Shown piece by piece: positions 54,416 to 62,531 of a DNA stretch of 64,000 nucleotides. Source of the stretch: Saprospiraceae bacterium UBA3362 (GTDB lineage Bacteria; Bacteroidota; Bacteroidia; Chitinophagales; Saprospiraceae); contig DEQQ01000084.1 in the NCBI GenBank assembly GCA_002360455.1, positions 1 through 64,000 on the forward strand, in the 5' to 3' direction. Numbering within the stretch: position 1 is the stretch's first letter; each line of letters opens with the position of its first letter. The notes beneath the pieces were generated by a model, which made no database searches, was not told where the DNA came from, and saw only the letters and a program-made list of their open reading frames with translations. Position numbers and translations under genes: made by a program.

Positions 54416-54997
54416 TTAATCCTTCTTTTCTTTTCTCATTAACAATAGTTCCTCATTCAATAATTGGATGAATTCTTTTACATCAGATCTCAATTGATCC
54501 ACAGATGATCCTGCTGTTTCACTATTGAATTCTTTAAAATTTTTCATCCTTCGTAAAATAGAATTCTGCTTGGTGATAATGTTTTGATAAGGAGCTAATG
54601 CGTTGTGTTCGGTTTTAGCTCTTTCAATATCGTTCTTGGACATATTGTTTATCTGCCCGTCAATGGTTGGATTATAGCCCTTGGGCAGGTCAGATTCTTC
54701 AGAAGTACTTTTGCTTTGAGCTTTTGTTTGAGAAATATTTTTTTGTCTATTCCCAACTCTGGTGCTTGTTTCATTTGCTTCCGCCAACATTTGTGAGTAC
54801 AATCCTTGCCAGGTGGTGTTAATGTAATCCCAGTTATTTGATTTCAGAGCAGACTGCCATTTTTTAAGCAGTTTATTTATATTTTTTATCTCTAATTTTT
54901 CACCCTTCAATTCTTCCTTGGAATAAATACCATTTGCTTTTACTCCTTGGAGCAAAAACAGCATGCACATAAAGGATAAAACAGAAATTTTATTCAT
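54416..54997 (-). CDS. Secreted hypothetical protein
   Basis: A 193-residue protein with a signal peptide (MNKISVLSFMCMLFLLQGVKA). The mature part is helical and rich in Lys, Asn, Ser and Gln, with a low-complexity middle (NISQTKAQSKSTSEESD) and a likely coiled-coil end (DQLRSDVKEFIQLLNEELLL). No family is recognised. It starts 11 bases downstream of the bacilliredoxin gene on the same strand and is probably cotranscribed with it. It presumably resides in the periplasm; function is unknown. Confidence 0.65.
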   Translation of the reverse strand: MNKISVLSFMCMLFLLQGVKANGIYSKEELKGEKLEIKNINKLLKKWQSALKSNNWDYINTTWQGLYSQMLAEANETSTRVGNRQKNISQTKAQSKSTSEESDLPKGYNPTIDGQINNMSKNDIERAKTEHNALAPYQNIITKQNSILRRMKNFKEFNSETAGSSVDQLRSDVKEFIQLLNEELLLMRKEKKD

Positions 54998-55008
54998 GAG
55001 AACTAGGA

Positions 55009-55425
55009 TTAATTACAATATTGGTCAAAAGCGGAGGTTAAGTTTTCTGCAATCATCTCCGCAGTTCGTCCTTCTATATGATGTCTTTCTATCATATGGA
55101 CCAATCTTCCATTTTTAAATAAAGCAATAGCAGGTGAAGAAGGAGGATAAGGTAAAAGAAATTCTCTTGCCTTAGCCGTTGAGGCAAGATCTACTCCGGC
55201 AAAAACCGTGAGCAGTTGATCCGGCTTATGGGAATGTCTTAAGGCCATACCCACTGCGGGCCTTGCATTTCGTGCTGCACAGCCACAGACAGAATTTACG
55301 ACCAACAAGGCGGTTCCTTCTTTTTTGGATAGGGTTTGATCCACCTCATGTTCAGTTTTCAAACTTGTGAAACCCATATTGGTGAGTTCTTGAGCCATTG
55401 GCATTACAAGATCTATTGGATACAT
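55009..55425 (-). CDS. Bacilliredoxin, BrxA/BrxB (YphP/YqiW) family
   Basis: A 138-residue thioredoxin-fold protein of the bacilliredoxin family, with the active-site CGC at 47-49 in VNSVCGCAARNARP. In Firmicutes these proteins remove bacillithiol from S-bacillithiolated proteins; bacillithiol-type thiols also occur in Bacteroidota. The FAGVDLASTAKAREF and SSPAIALFKNGRLVHMIERH blocks are conserved in the family. Cytoplasmic. It heads a two-gene minus-strand unit with the secreted hypothetical gene. Confidence 0.88.
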   Translation of the reverse strand: MYPIDLVMPMAQELTNMGFTSLKTEHEVDQTLSKKEGTALLVVNSVCGCAARNARPAVGMALRHSHKPDQLLTVFAGVDLASTAKAREFLLPYPPSSPAIALFKNGRLVHMIERHHIEGRTAEMIAENLTSAFDQYCN

Positions 55426-55590
55426 AACTTAACTGGAATTTAGGTAGGATAACGTTCATATTTCAAAAAAAGTTTAGGGAAGGATAAAAATTATACTTTT
55501 CTTCAGATTTTCAGTATAATAAACTTTTGCAACCAACGTTGAATTCCGATGTTCTATTCATAAGTTTGAACCTGTTTTGTTTATCACCGC

Positions 55591-56853
55591 ATGGGAAGAA
55601 AAGCATATCTGATCAATATAGTCCTTTTTTTATTGTTTTTCCAAACAAGAGAAAGCACAGCTCAAGACTTTTTACCCTTGGACACGGTATATGACCCATT
55701 GGTAAGATCCGTTTATTTTGAGTCCAATGAAGATTCTCGATTTTTGCAAAGAGTAAATTTGAAAAGTCAAAATACAATAACGCTTCACTTTGATTTATTG
55801 GAAGGCAGTTTTAGGCGATTGTTTTGTTCCATTTATCATTACAATTATGATTGGACACCTTCGGATTTACGATTTGAAGAGTATTTTGACGGCTTCGATC
55901 AATTGGAACTTTTTGACTATCAAATTTCTGAGCAGACTCAAAGACCCTATGTTCACTATCAATTATCATTGCCTCAAGCTTCAGCAAAATTCAAAGTGAC
56001 CGGGAATTTTCTTATGGTAATTTATGATCAAAACAATAAAGTATTCTTGTCGCGAAAAATCTATGTTTATGATGATGCTTTTAGCACAACTTGTAGTTTT
56101 GTAAATCCAATTATTCCGGCAGAAGTACTTACCCACCATGCTCTTCTCTTGAAAGTGAAAACGAACATTGAAAAATTTATCAACCCTGAAGAAGATTTTA
56201 AAATGGTGATCATGCAAAATGGAAACCCAAATTCTTCAAGATTAATAATGAAGCCAAACTCTCAGCTTGGAGCTATTTTAAATTATAATAGATTGACAGA
56301 AACCAGCTTTGCTGCTCTGAATGAGTTTCGTGCCAAGGATATTAGAACCATTAGAAGTACTACTCGAGATATAAGTTATTGGGATGTTAAAAACGGAGAT
56401 TTTCAATGCTATTTAAAACCTGATTTTTCCAGAGCCAATAGACCTTATAGTTTTGAGGTTGATATCAATGGAGATTTTAAAATTCTTTCAAAAGATTTTC
56501 CAAATGCAAATACTCGAGGCGAATATTCTATTGTTCATTTTAGATTGGAAACCTATGAGCGTGACTATCCGATCTATGTATATGGAGCCTTGACCGACTG
56601 GCAATTGAAAGAAGAATTTAAAATGCATTACAACCGTGAGCAAGGGGAATATCAAGCTAATGTCTTATTAAAAAATGGTTATTTTAATATTCTTTATGCT
56701 AGCTCTACAGAGGAGTCGACTTATAATTTTGAAACCTTCGAGGGCAATTCATCCAGCTCAGAAAATCATTATGTTGTTTTGGTCTACTACAGACCTTTTG
56801 GATCTCGATATGATCAGTTAAAAGCTGTTTCTATTTTTCTGTCCAATCAATAA
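55591..56853 (+). CDS. Type IX secretion system plug protein (DUF5103)
   Basis: A 420-residue secreted protein with a signal peptide (MGRKAYLINIVLFLLFFQTRESTAQ). It belongs to DUF5103, with the conserved blocks VRSVYFESNEDSRF, LHFDLLEGSFRRLFCSIYHY and YNYDWTPSDL, then a second beta-rich domain. In Flavobacterium johnsoniae the Plug protein closes the periplasmic end of the SprA channel in the absence of the secretion machinery; DUF5103 is the family with that role. It fits the presence of sprA and of type IX cargo in the same window, though 40 kb from sprA. No -7 box with correct spacing was found; TAAACTTTTG 70 bases upstream is two bases too long. Confidence 0.85.
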   Translation: MGRKAYLINIVLFLLFFQTRESTAQDFLPLDTVYDPLVRSVYFESNEDSRFLQRVNLKSQNTITLHFDLLEGSFRRLFCSIYHYNYDWTPSDLRFEEYFDGFDQLELFDYQISEQTQRPYVHYQLSLPQASAKFKVTGNFLMVIYDQNNKVFLSRKIYVYDDAFSTTCSFVNPIIPAEVLTHHALLLKVKTNIEKFINPEEDFKMVIMQNGNPNSSRLIMKPNSQLGAILNYNRLTETSFAALNEFRAKDIRTIRSTTRDISYWDVKNGDFQCYLKPDFSRANRPYSFEVDINGDFKILSKDFPNANTRGEYSIVHFRLETYERDYPIYVYGALTDWQLKEEFKMHYNREQGEYQANVLLKNGYFNILYASSTEESTYNFETFEGNSSSSENHYVVLVYYRPFGSRYDQLKAVSIFLSNQ

Positions 56854-57033
56854 ATTCTTTCTTTCATTGGCTCTTTCTTCTTTTCATCTATAGTAAATAG
56901 CTAGTCTATGATTTGAATTTATTTTATATATAATTGTTTTAACCAGGCTCAATAAGGTCAAAAAATGCTTCGGGATTAACTTATTGTTTAAAGCAGATAA
57001 AACGTCATTAACAATCTGTACTTTGAGGCGAAC

Positions 57034-57041
57034 TAAATTTG
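57034..57041 (+). promoter_or_regulatory. Probable -7 box of the small lipoprotein gene
   Basis: TAAATTTG fits TAnnTTTG, 26 bases before the start codon; a -33 TTG at the right distance is not seen. Confidence 0.4.
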
Positions 57042-57066
57042 CAGAAAATTTAAAACAGTTCTAACA

Positions 57067-57597
57067 ATGAAAAAATTAGCTATTCTATTTTCTTTAGTTG
57101 CGATTGTGTTCGCATGCAAAAACGTTGATCAATTCAGAGCACCAATAGAAGCTCTAACTGCAGATTGGGAAAAAGCAAGTACTGCTTTGTCAGGTTTGGG
57201 AACTACTATTGGAGCTACGCAAACTTCTTTAGCTTCTTTGAAAGATAGTTTTGCTATTGATCCAAAAGCCAAGATCGCTCCGGCAATGATGACAAAGCTG
57301 GATTCTATTAAAAATGTGTTTACTACAAGTACTTCCGGAATGGAATCTATTGCTTCTGCATTCACTACTTCAATGACCAATTGGACATCTCTCAGCGAAA
57401 AAGTAAAAGGCTTGAAAGAAGGTTTGGCTTCAGGCAAATTGAATGGTGATGTAATGGCTCAAATTAATGAATTGAAAAATGCCGTTACAAATTCTTCTTC
57501 TGAGGTTGAAAGTTATACTGCAAAATTAAACACAGTCAAAACTGATGCAATGGCTGCTTATGATATGTTTAAACAAACATTGATGGCAAAAAAATAA
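57067..57597 (+). CDS. Helical coiled-coil lipoprotein, hypothetical
   Basis: A 176-residue lipoprotein (MKKLAILFSLVAIVFACKN) whose mature part is almost entirely Ala/Ser/Thr/Lys-rich amphipathic helix, likely a long coiled coil (TTIGATQTSLASLKDSF; MAQINELKNAVTNSSSEVESY). The composition resembles small abundant outer-membrane lipoproteins, but no family is recognised. It is flanked by its own -7 box and a strong terminator, so it is monocistronic and perhaps highly expressed. Confidence 0.75.
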   Translation: MKKLAILFSLVAIVFACKNVDQFRAPIEALTADWEKASTALSGLGTTIGATQTSLASLKDSFAIDPKAKIAPAMMTKLDSIKNVFTTSTSGMESIASAFTTSMTNWTSLSEKVKGLKEGLASGKLNGDVMAQINELKNAVTNSSSEVESYTAKLNTVKTDAMAAYDMFKQTLMAKK

Positions 57598-57617
57598 TTG
57601 TATTTAAGTAATACAAT

Positions 57618-57653
57618 AAAAAAGCGCAGGCCCATTAAGCTTGCGCTTTTTTT
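57618..57653 (+). terminator. Intrinsic terminator after the lipoprotein gene
   Basis: AAAAAAGCGCAGG (57618-57630) pairs with CTTGCGCTTTTTT (57640-57652), 13 bp with one G-T pair, a 9-base loop and a T-run of seven. It works for either strand and separates this gene from convergent ogt. Confidence 0.85.
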
Positions 57654-57762
57654 ATTTTAGACATTGACTTAATTATCCCGGATTCTGCTGTTCGGCAAGT
57701 TACCTTCCTTACCCGGCAAAGTTCAAATCAAATTTTATTTCAGCTCTTTTTTATTTCATTGA

Positions 57763-58293
57763 TTAAGCAAATAAAGTTTCGGATTCTCGACTTAACATTT
57801 TCAATTTCAATTCTCTACCCCATCTAAATCCTGTTATTTTTCGGTTGGCTGCAACGACTCTATGACAAGGAATTAAAAAAGATATTGGATTCTTCCCAAC
57901 AGCTTGCCCGACGGCTCTTTGTCCATTAGGACAATCCAGTTTTTTAGCAAGCATAGAATAACTAATGGTCAGTCCATACTCGATTTGCAATAGATGTTGC
58001 CATACCTTGAAGTTAAATTTATTAGTTTTCACAGCCAGCTCGAAATGATCTCCATTTCTCTCAAAAATGAAATCCTTCACTCTCTTATGGATTTCGCAGG
58101 AAGCAGAAACCAATTTGCCCTCACTCCAATCACTCAGTATAAAATCCAATAGACAGGATTCCTCCTTCCCAAAATGAACAGCAAGAACTTGATCTTTACA
58201 GTTAGACGCTACAGCTAATTTTCCCCATTCTGTATCAGACAGAGAGTAAAACATTCTTTTATCTTGAAGATCTTCTGCTTGCACTAAGGTCAT
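57763..58293 (-). CDS. ogt: Methylated-DNA-protein-cysteine methyltransferase
   Basis: A 176-residue O6-alkylguanine-DNA alkyltransferase. The active-site motif PCHRV has acceptor C143, preceded by the helix-turn-helix region with the arginine finger (GQRAVGQAVGKNP) and followed by TGFRWGRELKLKMLSRE. The N-terminal domain is of the Ada/Ogt kind, without the Ada metal-binding domain or AraC part. It repairs alkylated guanine by suicidal transfer. The start codon directly abuts the stop of the LRR gene (58293/58294), implying cotranscription by position. Confidence 0.9.
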   Translation of the reverse strand: MTLVQAEDLQDKRMFYSLSDTEWGKLAVASNCKDQVLAVHFGKEESCLLDFILSDWSEGKLVSASCEIHKRVKDFIFERNGDHFELAVKTNKFNFKVWQHLLQIEYGLTISYSMLAKKLDCPNGQRAVGQAVGKNPISFLIPCHRVVAANRKITGFRWGRELKLKMLSRESETLFA

Positions 58294-61191
58294 TTATTGA
58301 ACAAATAATTTATATACAAATTGCCCATTGAGTCTCACCATATAGAATCCTTTATCAGAAATTAGAAACTCATTATTTCCTCCTCTATTCAAAATCATCG
58401 GCTTGCCATCCAAAGTAAATAGTTCTACTTGGCTAATTTCTTTTGAAGATCTGATAAACCATCTTCCGGAAGTTGGATTAGGAAAAATCGAGATCTCAGG
58501 ATTTTCTTTTTTATCAACTGAAGAAATGATGAGATCCTTAGGTGACGCAACACGAACTCTTACAGGATCTGTAATAATTGCCGGATTGTTGTCAAAAAAT
58601 ATGGAAGCCTTATTTTCTATCATTGTAAAATCCGGTAAATTGGCTTTTTGATTTATGTAGAAACTTACATATCCTTGACTTTGCTTATCATTTTGTTTTT
58701 TATGAACAAGCTTTATCGGATCTAGAATGAACTCCAGTTGATTTCCTTTTTGAATGAGCCGAAAAGGGTGACTAGAAAAAGAAGGTTGCACAGATTCAAT
58801 ATCCAAAACCTTTTCATTAATAATATCCACTATCTTAACACGATATGCTGTATCATTCCCCGTATTTTCAAAATAAATTGTATAGAATAGTTTCTGATTT
58901 GGTAAAATAGACTGAGACTCACCACTTCCTATTGGACTTACCAATTTTTCATTTGGATCATAAGATCCACGAATTGTATTGCAAGCAAATGAATGCCTTT
59001 TTTCGCTTGAGCCGGAGAAAAAATCAGCTATGGAATAATAAAAGGATTCGCAATCTTCAATACCTGACCATATTGAATGTGTTCCATCATTGTTTCCATC
59101 AAACACATCAATCAATGTCCACTGTGAACTGTTGACCACTTTCCATTCCAAAGTGTCTAATGCCGTAATTGTAAAAGGCACACTGTCAATAAGATTAAAA
59201 TCTCTGTACAAATGATAATAACTTGTTATAGAATTGGCAGAATGATTTATCATTCTAAACAAGATACTGTCTCCTAAACAAGTAGAAAACAAATCAAGAT
59301 CATAAAGTGATTTAGAAACGATAGGTTCACAATTATGATTTGGATACGCCTTCACCTCGATACATAATTTCTTCCCAAGAATATCGGGATTACAAGGTAT
59401 TTTAATTTTTATTTTAATCAGTTCTTCTTGTCCGGGTGCTAAGTTCCCAAAATCAATTCTATACAATCCGTTATTCAAATTTTGCCAAGGATAATTTGAC
59501 GAAATTAGCAAGATATGAATTGGGATATTAAGAATGACAAAACTGGATCTTGCTGTATCTGTTCCTTCATTTTTTACTTTAACCAAAACCTCATTTTCTT
59601 CACACCATCTTATTCTTTTAAGCTGAGATTGAGTTGTCAAATAGGAACAATCAATAAGGCTATTGAATCCAAAATTCAAACTATCTATTGAGCTTGTATT
59701 TGCTGTCACTACTACATTGTATTGGAATCCTATTGGGCAAGCTACAGTATATAAATTATTTTGATTTTGAGCCGTAATGCTGTGACTTCCCTCATTAACA
59801 AAAAATGCATAATATCCTTTAGAATCGGTATAAGTATAATATGAATTATCCAAAACCATTTTTACATTTTCTACAGGAATTCCGGTTATGGCATTGCATT
59901 GAATTTGTTTACCACTTACTACATGGCCCGAAATCCATTTTCCTTTTATACATGAAAAATCTACATTTCGCAAGTCCAATTTTTTATTTGCACTCAAATC
60001 AGGAATCGGGGCGGTAAAAAAATTGGGACACAACTCTAGAACTTCCAATCGAGTTAATTCAGACATTGTTGCAGGAAGACTTTCTGTGAGTTGATTGTTT
60101 TGTAAGTATAATTCTCGTAACAAAGTACATTGTCTGATTTGCTCAGGTAATTTTCCTATCAATTGATTATTTCTTAAGTTAAGAACCTCCAAATTTCTCG
60201 CATCAAACAAACTATCCGGAATAGCTCCTGTCAATTGATTAAATGATAGATATAAAAATTTCAATTTAGTGCATTGGCCCAAACTTCCCGGAATGGATCC
60301 GGATAATAAATTTTGTGATGCATTTAGACGAACCAAACTTCCACAGTTGCCAATTGCATCCGGGATCTTTCCTGTAAGTGCATTATTTTCCAAACTTAAA
60401 CTTAATAGCAATTCAAGATTTCCAAGAGAGTCCGGAATAGCTCCTGTCAAATTATTTTGATTCAAAAACAATTCTACCAATTGTTTACATTGACCCAAAG
60501 AAATTGGAATTTTTCCACTTACATGAGTATTGTAAATATGCAGGTATTTTAATTTTTGTAATTCACCAATAGAAGCAGGTATTGTATCTGTTAAATTGAT
60601 ATTGGCTAAAATCAATTTTTCAAGCAATGTACATCTGGAAAGTTCATCCGGAATTTTCCCAAATATTAGCGGACAATCTGTGATTTTAAGTTCAATCAAA
60701 TTGGCCAAACTCCCAAGTTCGGCAGGCAATTCGCCTTCAAACAAATTAAAACTAAGATCCAATTTCCTCAATGAAAACAAATCTCCTATAAAAATTGAAA
60801 TTGATCCCGTGAACTGATTTTTTTGAAGTTCTAACTCTTCCAGTAGCGCAAAAGAATAAATACTGTTTGGAAGATCGCCTGTCAATTTATTGTTACTCAA
60901 ATTTAGAAATCTAAGCGCCTCTAATCCTGTATTCCAGTTAGGTAAATTTCCAGTAAGCTTATTGTTTGGCAGAAGAACGGAATAAACACATCCACCAACA
61001 TTTAACCTCACTCCATACCAACTATCCATTGGCATATTCAAATTCCAGCTGTTTGTCCAACCGGGGCCATTGGTTGCATTATACAAACTCACCAAGGCCA
61101 AAGAGTCAGAATACCTTGAGCATGATTGCGAAACCATACTCTGAGTGCTCAAAAGGCAGCCTAATAAAAAAACCAAGATTTTAGATTTCAT
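58294..61191 (-). CDS. Leucine-rich-repeat protein with type A sorting domain
   Basis: A 965-residue secreted protein. A signal peptide (MKSKILVFLLGCLLSTQSMVS) and an N-terminal Cys cap precede about 13 leucine-rich repeats of the plant-receptor-like kind (units such as LTGAIPDSLGNLELLLSLSL, roughly 75-405). A carboxypeptidase-regulatory-like beta segment (about 418-480) comes next, then a DUF11/DUF7619-like beta domain (SYDPNEKLVSP onward, about 755-885). The last 75 residues form a type A sorting domain (ISIFPNPTSGRWFIRSS, then GFYMVRLNGQFVYKLFVQ). It should be exported by the type IX system and displayed on the surface, probably for binding. Confidence 0.9.
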   Translation of the reverse strand: MKSKILVFLLGCLLSTQSMVSQSCSRYSDSLALVSLYNATNGPGWTNSWNLNMPMDSWYGVRLNVGGCVYSVLLPNNKLTGNLPNWNTGLEALRFLNLSNNKLTGDLPNSIYSFALLEELELQKNQFTGSISIFIGDLFSLRKLDLSFNLFEGELPAELGSLANLIELKITDCPLIFGKIPDELSRCTLLEKLILANINLTDTIPASIGELQKLKYLHIYNTHVSGKIPISLGQCKQLVELFLNQNNLTGAIPDSLGNLELLLSLSLENNALTGKIPDAIGNCGSLVRLNASQNLLSGSIPGSLGQCTKLKFLYLSFNQLTGAIPDSLFDARNLEVLNLRNNQLIGKLPEQIRQCTLLRELYLQNNQLTESLPATMSELTRLEVLELCPNFFTAPIPDLSANKKLDLRNVDFSCIKGKWISGHVVSGKQIQCNAITGIPVENVKMVLDNSYYTYTDSKGYYAFFVNEGSHSITAQNQNNLYTVACPIGFQYNVVVTANTSSIDSLNFGFNSLIDCSYLTTQSQLKRIRWCEENEVLVKVKNEGTDTARSSFVILNIPIHILLISSNYPWQNLNNGLYRIDFGNLAPGQEELIKIKIKIPCNPDILGKKLCIEVKAYPNHNCEPIVSKSLYDLDLFSTCLGDSILFRMINHSANSITSYYHLYRDFNLIDSVPFTITALDTLEWKVVNSSQWTLIDVFDGNNDGTHSIWSGIEDCESFYYSIADFFSGSSEKRHSFACNTIRGSYDPNEKLVSPIGSGESQSILPNQKLFYTIYFENTGNDTAYRVKIVDIINEKVLDIESVQPSFSSHPFRLIQKGNQLEFILDPIKLVHKKQNDKQSQGYVSFYINQKANLPDFTMIENKASIFFDNNPAIITDPVRVRVASPKDLIISSVDKKENPEISIFPNPTSGRWFIRSSKEISQVELFTLDGKPMILNRGGNNEFLISDKGFYMVRLNGQFVYKLFVQ

Positions 61192-61493
61192 GACATAAAC
61201 AAATTTAACATCCTTTTAATATATAATACAAATATGCGCTTTATGCTGCCCTGAAATGGCAATTTCGCTAAGGATGATGTTCAAATTATGGGATTGCGGG
61301 GCAAAAATAATTCTTAGAATTCAATTTTCCTATTGGCCAACCAATCCTAAAAAAGTATATCATAAAAGTAGTAAAAGTCTATATTATTGATTAATAGATA
61401 TTTATGTTGCTTATAGTTTCTATCCTTGGGCTCAACCATTGAGCAAGCCGGCATGAGTAATTTTTAATTAATTTTGCATTTTAAGGAAAATCA
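61192..61493. other. 302-base divergent intergenic region
   Basis: It lies between the LRR gene and pheS. It contains a hairpin, GCTCAA/TTGAGC (61430-61435 with 61439-61444, loop CCA), that continues with CTT/AAG across a GG bulge, and a TAATTTTG box (61469-61476) before pheS. On the minus strand TAAATTTG (61207-61200) stands only 9 bases before the LRR start, so it would give an almost leaderless message. Confidence 0.5.
61469..61476 (+). promoter_or_regulatory. Possible -7 box of pheS
   Basis: TAATTTTG fits TAnnTTTG, 17 bases before the start codon. The nearest TTG is 27 bases upstream, within a hairpin, which is farther than usual. Confidence 0.35.
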
Positions 61494-62513
61494 ATGTCAC
61501 AATCTATTTTTGAACAAGTAAAAAAATTAATCGCTGAAATTCAGCAATTTAGCATTACGGATCAAGCTACAGCAGAGCAATTTAGAACCCAATATATAGG
61601 CAGTAAAAATGTTATTAAGCCCATTTTTTCTTTGATTGGACAGGTTCCTGCAGATCGAAAAAAGGAATTCGGACAATTGGTCAATCAGGCAAAACAAACT
61701 GCAGAGGAAAAATGGGCTGCCTACTCAGATAATCTAAATAGTGACGCCGGTAGCTCTGCCTTTCATCAAGATATGACCATGCCTGTGATGGGTAAACCGG
61801 GCACCAAACACCCTATTACCATTGTATTGGATCAAATTGTATCGATTTTCGAAAAAATTGGGTTTGAAGTTGCAGAAGATATGGAGATTGAAGATGACTG
61901 GAACAATTTTACAGCGCTCAATACTCCGGAGGATCACCCCGCAAGAGATATGCAAGACACTTTTTATTTGAAAGATTTTGCCGGAAGACTTCTGAGAACT
62001 CATACCTCATCGGTTCAATCCAGATTTATGAGCAAACATAAACCTCCAATACGAATACTTGCTCCCGGAAAAGTATATCGCAATGAAACCATCTCCGCAA
62101 GATCTCATTGTCAATTTCATCAGGTTGAGGGCTTGTATATTGACAAGTCAGTTTCGATGGCAGACTTAAAACAAACTCTTCTCTATTTTGCAAAAGAAAT
62201 GTTTGGCAGTGATACAAAAATCAGATTGAGGCCATCTTATTTTCCGTTTACGGAGCCATCTGCAGAAATGGACATTTATTGGGGATTGAAGGATGCTACA
62301 GACCATAGAATTACAAAAGGTACAGGATGGTTGGAAATTTTAGGTTGTGGAATGGTAGATCCGGCAGTCCTCTCCAATTGTGGAATAAATCCAAATGAAT
62401 ATTCCGGTTTTGCATTCGGAATGGGAATTGAAAGACAGGCTATGTTGCTTTACAAAATTCCGGACATTAGATATTATTTCGAAAATGATTTGCGTTTTTT
62501 GAATCAATTTTAG
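61494..62513 (+). CDS. pheS: Phenylalanine-tRNA ligase alpha subunit
   Basis: A 339-residue class II aminoacyl-tRNA synthetase subunit that, with PheT, charges tRNA-Phe. The N-terminal coiled coil (about 1-95) is followed by the catalytic core with HPARDMQDTFYL, motif 2 (PGKVYRNETISARSHCQFHQVEGLYI, here in consecutive pieces) and motif 3 (GFAFGMGIERQAML). The YFPFTEPSAEMDIY block of the Phe-binding pocket is intact. Length is normal. pheT is not adjacent; the downstream gene is convergent, 18 bases away. Confidence 0.95.
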   Translation: MSQSIFEQVKKLIAEIQQFSITDQATAEQFRTQYIGSKNVIKPIFSLIGQVPADRKKEFGQLVNQAKQTAEEKWAAYSDNLNSDAGSSAFHQDMTMPVMGKPGTKHPITIVLDQIVSIFEKIGFEVAEDMEIEDDWNNFTALNTPEDHPARDMQDTFYLKDFAGRLLRTHTSSVQSRFMSKHKPPIRILAPGKVYRNETISARSHCQFHQVEGLYIDKSVSMADLKQTLLYFAKEMFGSDTKIRLRPSYFPFTEPSAEMDIYWGLKDATDHRITKGTGWLEILGCGMVDPAVLSNCGINPNEYSGFAFGMGIERQAMLLYKIPDIRYYFENDLRFLNQF

Positions 62514-62531
62514 AGTAAATCAAATCCAATT

